Below are positions 1-6,049 of a stretch of 8,696 bases of DNA, in pieces (positions within the stretch are counted from its first letter, which is position 1; each line of letters opens with the position of its first letter). Made by a program: the position numbers and the translations under genes. Under the pieces are notes generated by a model that saw only the letters and a program-made list of their open reading frames with translations, was not told the DNA's origin and searched no databases. The DNA comes from Thermoflexales bacterium (lineage in GTDB: Bacteria > Chloroflexota > Anaerolineae > Fen-1058): NCBI GenBank assembly GCA_030834835.1, contig JAUQXD010000688.1:1-8696 (forward strand). The letters are read 5' to 3'.

Positions 1-1
1 G

Positions 2-1849
2 CCCACCGCACTGGCAACCTCGGCTTCGCTGGCGGTGTCGTTCTGGGCGATCTCGACGAGTCGTCAGGCTTTGCGATCTGAACTGCTGCCGGTGCTGTTT
101 GTGGCCTGCATGTATTTTGTCTGGCGCGGCATCTGGCCGCACGAGCGGCAAATACCGCTGTTGCGCGTGCCGCCGCGCCTGACGCGCTGGGTCAACTTCA
201 TTGTGGCCGGGTTGTTTCTGGGCCTGTCGCTGTACACGTATATGGCCGCGCGCGTTTTGCCGGCAATTCTGGCGCTGTTGTGGATTTATCTGCTGATTTT
301 CCACCACGATAAGTGGCGGCAAAATTGGCACAGCCTGTTGCTGGTGATCGTCATTGGCGTGGCGCTGGCTGCGCCGATGTTTACGTACCTGGCGCAGCAT
401 CCCGGCAGCGAGGCGCGCCTGACGCAGCTCAGCGGCCCGATCGATCAACTGGTGGCCGGCAAACCGGATGAGGTCCTCGGCAATGTGTTGAGCGCGCTGG
501 GCATGTTCTCGGTCAGCGGCGACAATCTGTGGCTGTATAACGTGCCGGGCCGCCCGATTCTGGACTGGCCGCTGGCGATCATGTTTTACGCGGGGCTGGT
601 GTTTGCCTTCATCCGCTTCCGCCGGCCAAATCACGCGTTGATCCTCTTCTGGCTGGTCGTGGCGATTTCCCCCAGCCTGTTGACGGGCGTCGTCGCCAGT
701 AGTCTGCGCTCGATCGCCGCGCAGCCGATCGTGTACCTGTTGGTCGGCATCGGCTACGTGGAATTGGCGCGCTTCATCGATCGCGTGGTCAGTTCGCACA
801 CGGTGCGGTCGATCCCGCTCGTCCTCTTGATCATCACGGTGATGGTCTACACCTATCACGATTATTTTGATGTGTGGGGACAGGCGCATGATGTGCGCGT
901 GGCCTATCACACCAACCTGAGCGAGATGGCGCGCTACCTCAATCGGTCGTCTACCGGCCGATCGGATGTGGCGATTTCCTCGATCTATCCCAATCGTTTT
1001 CATGATCCATCTTCGATGAGACTCATGCTTGGCCGCAAAGACTTATCGCTGCGCTGGTTCACCGGTTCGTTTGTCGATATGACGGGTGCGCCGCATGCCA
1101 GCATGGTGTTTCCTGCCTCTATCAACGCAGCGGCGTGCGGCGAAGTGGGCGGCGAAGTGCGGTGCTCGTCGGGCGTGACGACGGCCAGCGTGTTTACGGC
1201 GACCGCGCCGACGCTGATCGGACCGGGCGGATCGACACCGACTGCGCCGCCTGATTACACGGTTGAGGTGCTGCTGCCCGCCATCGCGCCGATCGATCCG
1301 GCGTTCGCGGACGTGTTCAATCGGCACGCGCGAAAAATCGAGACGATTGAACTGCGCCCCGACGATTTCAATCCGCGTTTCGACGTGTATGAATTCGACG
1401 CGACGGCCGCGCTGAGTGATGCGCTGCGATCGAGCGTCGTGCCCACGCGCACGCTCGATTTTGATCATACCTTCAACCTGATCGGCTACGACGTGCGCGC
1501 GCGGCAGGTGAAGGCGGGCGCGACGGTGGATGTGATCACGTACTGGCGCATCACGTCGATCACGAGCAAAGAATTGGTGCTGTTCACGCACGTGCTCAGC
1601 GGCCAACCCGATCGGCCCGTGCTGGCCCAGCGGGACGCGCTCGATGTGCCGTCGTGGTACTGGATTCCGGGCGATGCGTTTGCGCAACTCCATCGTTTTG
1701 TGATCCCGGCGGATGTCGCGCCGGGCGAGTATGCGCTGGAAGTGGGCGCTTATACACCGCAGGACAATCAGCGCATGAGCGTGTATGACGACAGCGGCAG
1801 CCCGATCGGCGATCACATCCTCATCGGCTCAATCACCATCATCCCATGA
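2..1849 (+). CDS. GT-C (PMT/GT39-like) membrane glycosyltransferase with exported β-sandwich tail, 5' partial
   Basis: Probable polyprenyl-phosphate-sugar-dependent glycosyltransferase of the inner membrane. The frame is open from base 2 to the TGA at 1847-1849 (615 codons). A GTG at 35 is not a credible start, because the reading frame upstream of it already aligns with gene 2: LAVSFW here matches MAVSFW at residues 136-142 there. About 126 N-terminal residues, including helix 1 and the acidic DE loop, therefore lie left of the window. Visible parts are about seven hydrophobic helices up to base ~855, with an 'AGLFLGLSLYTY' helix and the GMF...GD...YN.P.RP..D motif (~498-570). Then comes a long exported region with the DP...RWF segment (RWF codons 1052-1060), a Thr/Pro/Gly-rich linker (~1180-1260), and a C-terminal β-sandwich (~1455-1846; TYWR, PGEYALEVG). 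Two Cys codons at 1136 and 1163 could form an exported disulfide. Unlike its paralogues, it shows no repeat-derived loop. Family confident; substrate unknown. Confidence 0.88.
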   Translation, partial: PTALATSASLAVSFWAISTSRQALRSELLPVLFVACMYFVWRGIWPHERQIPLLRVPPRLTRWVNFIVAGLFLGLSLYTYMAARVLPAILALLWIYLLIFHHDKWRQNWHSLLLVIVIGVALAAPMFTYLAQHPGSEARLTQLSGPIDQLVAGKPDEVLGNVLSALGMFSVSGDNLWLYNVPGRPILDWPLAIMFYAGLVFAFIRFRRPNHALILFWLVVAISPSLLTGVVASSLRSIAAQPIVYLLVGIGYVELARFIDRVVSSHTVRSIPLVLLIITVMVYTYHDYFDVWGQAHDVRVAYHTNLSEMARYLNRSSTGRSDVAISSIYPNRFHDPSSMRLMLGRKDLSLRWFTGSFVDMTGAPHASMVFPASINAAACGEVGGEVRCSSGVTTASVFTATAPTLIGPGGSTPTAPPDYTVEVLLPAIAPIDPAFADVFNRHARKIETIELRPDDFNPRFDVYEFDATAALSDALRSSVVPTRTLDFDHTFNLIGYDVRARQVKAGATVDVITYWRITSITSKELVLFTHVLSGQPDRPVLAQRDALDVPSWYWIPGDAFAQLHRFVIPADVAPGEYALEVGAYTPQDNQRMSVYDDSGSPIGDHILIGSITIIP

Positions 1850-3909
1850 GCCACGCTCAAATCAGCAATCAGCAACACTTGCACCGCACGCAAGTGCAGG
1901 TGTCAGCAATCAGCAATCGCCTGGGGGCCATGGTGGCCGTCCTGCTCATCGCCACCGCCTTTCGCTTCTTCGCCATCGATTCGGCTCCGCCCGGCTGGCG
2001 CGACGACGAACTGATCGAGTTCAACATGGATCGCCGCATCGCGGATGGCTGGCGGCCGTTGTTCATCACCGAGGCTGAAGGCCACGAGCCGGTTTATCAC
2101 TACCTGCACGCGGGCACGCTTCTCTTATATGGCGATAACATCGTCGGCTACAAGTGGCTGCCCATGGCGTTCGGCCTGCTGACGATCGCGCTGACGTATG
2201 CGTTGGCGCGGAAGATGTTTGGCGATCGAGTCGCGTTGTTAGCGGCGGTGTTGATGGCCGTGTCCTTCTGGCCGATCATGTATTCGCGCTTCGGGGTGCG
2301 GCACATCGGCCTGCTGCCGTGGATGCTGGCGGCGATGTACATTCTCTACCCCTCACCCCAGCCCTCTCCCCTTCAGGGAGAGGGGGTAAGGCTTCCTCGC
2401 CCTCTCAAGGAGAGGATTAGAGGTGAGGGTCGAATTTTAATGGCGGGTGTCTGCCTCGCCGCCGGGATGATGACGTACTTCGCGGGGCGCGCGGTTCCCA
2501 TCATTTTGGCTGGTTTTCTCGCCTATTTGTTGCTCTTCCAGCGATCGATCCTCAAGCGCGTGTGGTGGCGATATGCGGTTGCAATTGCAATCGGGGCCGT
2601 TCTCACTGTCCCGATGTTCGTCGAGATTGCGAATACGCCCGGCGGCGAGAAACGCACCGAAGTCGTCGGCGGCCCGCTGATCGAGTTGCGGAATGGCAAT
2701 GTGCAGCCCGCCATCGAAACCACGTTGGGCACGCTGGGCATGTTCACCTTCGCCGGCGATCCCGAATCGTTGTACAACGTGTCTAATCGCCCCGTCTTCG
2801 ATTGGATCACGGGCGCATTCTTTTATCTGGGCGTGCTGATCTGTCTCCTTCGCCTGAAGCGCACCGAGTCCGGCTTCGCGCTGGCGTGGCTGATGATCGG
2901 CATCGCGCCGGCGTTTGTCAGCGTGCCAGCCGCGAGTTTTAGTCACACGATTGCGGCGCTGCCGGTGGTGTATGTGCTGGTGGCGGTTGGAATTGGGGGA
3001 ATAGTAGACAAGTATGCAAGTAGACAGGGAAACAAGGTGAATGCCTTATCTACTTATCTGCTTGTTTCCTTATCTACTTTACTCATCGGTCTGAACGGCT
3101 GGCTCACCATCCGCGACTACTTAGGCACATGGGCGAACGACTGGCTGGTGCAGTTTCAGTATCACGCGCCGACGCGCGAAATCGCACGGTGGCTGGATCA
3201 GACTCCGCAAGTTAATGACATAGCGATCGGGACACATGCGACTCAACTCACGCTTGATCCGCTGGCGCTGAATTTGGATTTGACGCGCAACGATATGCAG
3301 GTGCGGTGGTTTAACCCTGAACGGGCTTTGGTGATACCACGCTGGTTCAATCATGATCGGCCTGTGGTGACACCGGCAACCGGGACGATTATTCTGTCAT
3401 CACTGCAAGCCCCCGGCGACGATGTCAAAGGTCTGCTTTCAACCCATGCGGGACTGATCGTACAACAACCGGATTTTGCAGCGTATGCCTACCAGTTGTC
3501 CGATAGCGCGCCGATACCGCCGGGCCGCACGTTTGGCGAGAGTGTAACGCTGTGGGCGTTTCATGACTCGCTGACATCGCGGCCGCATCCCGGAGAAATT
3601 TACACCTGGCTGACCGATTGGAAGATTGACGCTGTGGACAATCGGCTGCGGTTGAAGTTGTTCTTTCATCTGCTCGCAGACACGGGTGAGGTCATCGCGG
3701 GTGATGATCGTGAAGATGTCAATTGGGCAACACTCCACGCGGGTGACAGACTGTTGCAGTTGAATCAATTGAGCATACCCGCCGGGCTTGCGCCTGGAAA
3801 CTATCCCGTAGAAGTTGGCTGGTATGATCCTGAAACCGGCGAGCGACTCATTCGCGCTGACGGGTCAAGCCATTATTTGATTGATGTCGTTGAAATTCGA
3901 GCGCCATGA
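1846..3909 (+). CDS. GT-C (PMT/GT39-like) membrane glycosyltransferase with two repeat-derived loops
   Basis: Probable membrane glycosyltransferase, 687 aa, using a polyprenyl-phosphate sugar on the exported face. Helix 1 is at about residues 29-42. The first exported loop carries the acidic D53-D54-E55 expected for the catalytic site and a 'HEPVYHYL' motif (E81-P82). About eight or more further helices follow to residue ~425. The GMF...GD...YN..RP.FD motif, the RWF segment (residues 487-489) and a β-sandwich (about 563-687; 'APGNYPVEVGWYDPETGER') complete it. Residues 169-195 come from an 80-bp palindromic repeat and residues 387-413 from an octamer inverted repeat. By topology both regions begin in cytoplasmic loops, and the second also supplies the start of the last helix. 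Residues 6-24 are encoded by a heptamer array with a hairpin. The ATG at 1846 overlaps the upstream stop as ATGA, without a Shine-Dalgarno. An alternative ATG at 1930 lies just after the repeats and just before helix 1. Substrate not deducible. Confidence 0.9.
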   Translation: MSHAQISNQQHLHRTQVQVSAISNRLGAMVAVLLIATAFRFFAIDSAPPGWRDDELIEFNMDRRIADGWRPLFITEAEGHEPVYHYLHAGTLLLYGDNIVGYKWLPMAFGLLTIALTYALARKMFGDRVALLAAVLMAVSFWPIMYSRFGVRHIGLLPWMLAAMYILYPSPQPSPLQGEGVRLPRPLKERIRGEGRILMAGVCLAAGMMTYFAGRAVPIILAGFLAYLLLFQRSILKRVWWRYAVAIAIGAVLTVPMFVEIANTPGGEKRTEVVGGPLIELRNGNVQPAIETTLGTLGMFTFAGDPESLYNVSNRPVFDWITGAFFYLGVLICLLRLKRTESGFALAWLMIGIAPAFVSVPAASFSHTIAALPVVYVLVAVGIGGIVDKYASRQGNKVNALSTYLLVSLSTLLIGLNGWLTIRDYLGTWANDWLVQFQYHAPTREIARWLDQTPQVNDIAIGTHATQLTLDPLALNLDLTRNDMQVRWFNPERALVIPRWFNHDRPVVTPATGTIILSSLQAPGDDVKGLLSTHAGLIVQQPDFAAYAYQLSDSAPIPPGRTFGESVTLWAFHDSLTSRPHPGEIYTWLTDWKIDAVDNRLRLKLFFHLLADTGEVIAGDDREDVNWATLHAGDRLLQLNQLSIPAGLAPGNYPVEVGWYDPETGERLIRADGSSHYLIDVVEIRAP
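1862..1916 (+). repeat. Heptamer array TCAGCAA x2, hairpin, TCAGCAA x2
   Basis: Two exact copies of TCAGCAA (1862-1875) and two more (1903-1916) flank a hairpin with a 7-bp stem, CACTTGC at 1876-1882 against GCAAGTG at 1890-1896. The array starts 12 bases after the stop of gene 1 and encodes residues 6-24 of gene 2 if the ATG at 1846 is used. Confidence 0.85.
2350..2429 (+). repeat. 80-bp compound palindromic element, in frame in gene 2
   Basis: The outer arms CCCTCACC (2350-2357) and GGTGAGGG (2422-2429) are perfect inverted copies. Inside are two hairpins: CCCTCTCCC/GGGAGAGGG (2362-2370 with 2376-2384) and CCTCTC/GAGAGG (2401-2406 with 2410-2415). Translated in the gene's frame it gives the 'SPQPSPLQGEG' peptide; another frame gives 'LTPALSPSGRG'. 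From memory both peptides recur in conceptual translations of a dispersed palindromic repeat found in many bacterial genomes. Confidence 0.88.
3004..3083 (+). repeat. Octamer inverted-repeat element (GTAGACAA ... ACTTATCT), in frame in gene 2
   Basis: Eight-base units GTAGACAA, GTATGCAA, GTAGACAG and GGAAACAA (3004-3035) are followed after a spacer by CCTTATCT, ACTTATCT, GCTTGTTT, CCTTATCT and ACTTTACT (3044-3083). The second block is roughly the reverse complement of the first, so the element can fold on itself. In frame, the left block encodes a hydrophilic loop (VDKYASRQGNK) and the right block the beginning of the last membrane helix. Confidence 0.82.
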
Positions 3910-5990
3910 CTCACTCGTCACTCGTCAGTGCGCAGCCTCCCCTTGGGACTCGTCACGTACCGCATTCTTCATTGAACATTGTTCATTGGTCATTGATCAT
4001 TGTTCTGCTCATCGCGTTCTTCTTCCGCACGCACGAACTCGCTGGACTTGGCCTCGGTCTTGAGCACGACGAAGTGGCCGAATGGCAGATCGCCGATGGC
4101 ATCCGGCATGGCGAAAACGCGCTGTTCTTCAAAGAGGCCTACGGCCAGGAGCCGTTGTTCTTATATTTGATGGCAGGTTCGACGGCGTTGATAGGCGATA
4201 ACGTGATCGGTGTGCGATTCACCTCGGTCTTTGTGGCGATGCTGACGCTGGCGGCGACCTATCGCTTGCTGCGCCGTCTGTTCAGCCCGACAGTCGCACT
4301 CGTTGCCGTGGCATTCATCGCGATTGCGCTGTGGCCGGTGTTCTGGGGCAGGGTGGCCCTCCGCGCGATGACGCTGCCGCTGATGCTGGCGCTGGGCTTT
4401 GATTGGCTGTGGCGCGGGCTGACAAAGGATGAAAGCGGAAGGCTGAGGGCTGAAGATAATTCCTCCCTCCGTCGCTCTGTCTTTCCGTCTCTCCGTCCTT
4501 TTGTATTGGCGGGTGTGTTTTTCGGTTTGTCTGCATATACTTATCTGTCATCACGCGCCCTGCCGATTTTGCTGGCGGCGTTCACTGCGTACCTCGCTTT
4601 GTTTGCGCGCGACCGGATGCGGGGCAAATGGCGCGGCCTGTTTGCCAGTTATCTCATCGGCGGGTTGATTGCGCTGCCGTTGGCGATTACTCTGCTTACG
4701 AATCCTGATCTTCAATTTCGAGTGAGTGAAGTCAGTGGGCCGCTCGACAAGGCGCTGCAAGGTGACTGGAGCGAGATCGGCGCGAACGTCAATCGCGCGA
4801 TTGGCATGTTCACCGTCAAAGGCGACAGCACCGTGCGCGACAACTGGCCCGATCGACCGGTCTTTCCGGAACCGATCGGCTCGCTGCTGTTTGGCGCGGG
4901 CGTGTTGATTGCGATCACGCGCTTGCGTCAGCCGCGGTATGCGCTCGCCTTGATGTGGATCGGCGCGATGTTGATCCCAACCATCGTCACGACGGGCGCG
5001 CCTAACTTCACGCGCACACTGGGCGCGCTGCCGATGGTCTTCGCCATGCCAGGCATCGCCGTCGAGTGGGCCCTGTTCTGGTTGCCGCGCTTCATTCCCG
5101 TGAGGGATTTTCAAACGATATCGCGGGTCACGGGCGCAATCGGCGGTGTGGCTTTGATCGGAGTGTTGGGCGTCAACGCTGCTTCCACTTACGACGACTA
5201 CTTCATCAAGTGGCCCAATCATCCCGAAACGCAATTCGTTTTTCAAGCCGATTTTGCGGGGATTGCCAAGTACATCGATGCGAGTGACGTAATGGATGTG
5301 TCGGTCGGCGGACTGTCCAATGACACGATGGATGATCCAAGTCTATACTTGCTGCGTCAACGCAAAGATGTGCGGGTGCGCTGGTTTGATTCGGGCAGTC
5401 CGATTAGCAGCGGCGGTGCGCTACTTATTCCATTCAAGTTCTTGGAAGAAACCAGTATTTACTTTCCGTCCTTTATGCCGATCCCGCAACGTATGGGGCC
5501 GCCGCTTTATCCAGAAATTTCGTCAACCGAGCATTTCACACATTATCATTCAAAATGGCTGACATGGCCGACTCATCCTTTTGCTACTGCGCGATACTTC
5601 GATGATACTGGCATTCTAATTACTTTGGGTGAATTGATCTCTGACACGGTTGCGGCCGGTAAAGACTTCTCGTTCACTACTTGGTGGGTTGCTGACAACA
5701 AAGTTACAGATCCACGGCGAATTTTTGTTCACGTCTATGATCTTAAGAATCAGCGAGTCATTGCACAACATGATGGGCTTGACTCGCCGCCAAGATTTTG
5801 GTATGTCCCTGACTCGATTTTTCAAACGCACAAACTGCCTATTCCGGCTGGCACGCTGCCCGGCACATACGAGCTTCGCATCGGTCTGTATAATCCTGAC
5901 ACCGGCCAGCGCGTCTTGCAAACCGATGTGAAACATACTGAACCGCCCGCCGACTTCTATGCCCTCGGCACTATCGAAGTGGTGCATTGA
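3906..5990 (+). CDS. GT-C (PMT/GT39-like) membrane glycosyltransferase, paralogue of genes 1 and 2
   Basis: Probable membrane glycosyltransferase, 694 aa. Helix 1 is at about residues 25-40; the exported loop has D55-E56 within 'GLEHDEVAEW' and a 'GQEPLFLYL' motif (E82-P83). Multiple helices run to residue ~425. The GMF...GD motif is present, but the terminal Asp seen in genes 1 and 2 after RP is replaced (RPVFPEP). The exported part has DP...RWF (RWF at 492-494) and a β-sandwich (about 563-694; 'LPGTYELRIGLYNPDTGQR'). Residues 22-34, the leading half of helix 1, are encoded by five heptamers. Residues 174-198, a predicted cytoplasmic loop, come from a heptamer plus octamer array at the same loop where gene 2 has its palindromic element. 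The ATG at 3906 overlaps gene 2 as ATGA. A TTG inside the heptamers (3972) would give an N-terminus as short as that of genes 4 and 5. The β-sandwich part is A+T-richer than the membrane part. Sugar and acceptor unknown. Confidence 0.9.
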   Translation: MTHSSLVSAQPPLGTRHVPHSSLNIVHWSLIIVLLIAFFFRTHELAGLGLGLEHDEVAEWQIADGIRHGENALFFKEAYGQEPLFLYLMAGSTALIGDNVIGVRFTSVFVAMLTLAATYRLLRRLFSPTVALVAVAFIAIALWPVFWGRVALRAMTLPLMLALGFDWLWRGLTKDESGRLRAEDNSSLRRSVFPSLRPFVLAGVFFGLSAYTYLSSRALPILLAAFTAYLALFARDRMRGKWRGLFASYLIGGLIALPLAITLLTNPDLQFRVSEVSGPLDKALQGDWSEIGANVNRAIGMFTVKGDSTVRDNWPDRPVFPEPIGSLLFGAGVLIAITRLRQPRYALALMWIGAMLIPTIVTTGAPNFTRTLGALPMVFAMPGIAVEWALFWLPRFIPVRDFQTISRVTGAIGGVALIGVLGVNAASTYDDYFIKWPNHPETQFVFQADFAGIAKYIDASDVMDVSVGGLSNDTMDDPSLYLLRQRKDVRVRWFDSGSPISSGGALLIPFKFLEETSIYFPSFMPIPQRMGPPLYPEISSTEHFTHYHSKWLTWPTHPFATARYFDDTGILITLGELISDTVAAGKDFSFTTWWVADNKVTDPRRIFVHVYDLKNQRVIAQHDGLDSPPRFWYVPDSIFQTHKLPIPAGTLPGTYELRIGLYNPDTGQRVLQTDVKHTEPPADFYALGTIEVVH
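3911..3927 (+). repeat. Short heptamer array TCACTCG x2 plus TCA
   Basis: TCACTCG occurs twice in tandem (3911-3924), followed by a third partial unit. It begins one base after the stop of gene 2, inside codons 2-8 of gene 3. The same word family recurs at the gene 3/gene 4 junction (6020-6047). Confidence 0.7.
3971..4005 (+). repeat. Heptamer array ATTGNNC x5
   Basis: Five contiguous seven-base units fit ATTGNNC: ATTGAAC, ATTGTTC, ATTGGTC, ATTGATC, ATTGTTC. They encode residues 22-34 of gene 3, including the first half of its first membrane helix (LNIVHWSLIIV). The word type resembles cyanobacterial STRR heptanucleotide repeats. Confidence 0.88.
4427..4498 (+). repeat. Composite array: GGCTGAA-type heptamers then CTCCGTCT-type octamers, in frame in gene 3
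   Basis: Four heptamers (GGATGAA, AGCGGAA, GGCTGAG, GGCTGAA; 4427-4454) are followed after 12 bases by four octamers (CTCCGTCG, CTCTGTCT, TTCCGTCT, CTCCGTCC; 4467-4498). Together they supply about 25 residues of a predicted cytoplasmic loop, at the same place where gene 2 carries its 80-bp palindromic element. Confidence 0.8.
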
Positions 5991-5999
5991 TCGCGCACC

Positions 6000-6047
6000 A
6001 CGCAATACGCAGCACGCTTTCACTTATCACTCGTCACTCATCACTCA
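6000..6047 (+). repeat. Two heptamer arrays, ACGCNNN x3 and TCACTNN x4, at the gene 3/gene 4 junction
   Basis: ACGCAAT, ACGCAGC and ACGCTTT (6000-6020) run into TCACTTA, TCACTCG, TCACTCA and TCACTCA (6020-6047). The arrays fill the 59-base gap between the stop of gene 3 and the ATG at 6050. If the TTG at 5987 is the real start of gene 4, they are coding. Confidence 0.88.
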
Positions 6048-6049
6048 CC

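Noticed and set aside
35..37. GTG at 35 as the start of gene 1
   Set aside because: The frame is open upstream to the window edge, and the protein aligns with gene 2 from before this codon; a start here would remove helix 1 and the catalytic acidic loop.
1043..1816. Long antisense reading frame (257 codons) opposite gene 1
   Set aside because: Arg/His-rich translation without recognisable domains. It is a shadow of the G+C-rich coding strand, while the sense frame carries the conserved RWF and β-sandwich motifs.
2350..2429. Hairpins read as a transcription terminator
   Set aside because: They lie in mid-gene with no T-run after the stems, and the reading frame continues uninterrupted.
2344..2430. 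Repeat insertion as evidence that gene 2 is a pseudogene
   Set aside because: The frame is open across the element, and conserved motifs continue on both sides (MAVSFW before; AG, GMF...GD and RWF after).
3971..4005. Heptamer and octamer arrays as a CRISPR array
   Set aside because: Units are 7 or 8 bases with no unique spacers of CRISPR size, and no cas genes are present.
4551..5246. Antisense reading frame (231 codons) opposite gene 3
   Set aside because: Arg/Gln/His-rich composition typical of a shadow frame; the sense frame holds membrane helices and the GMF...GD motif.
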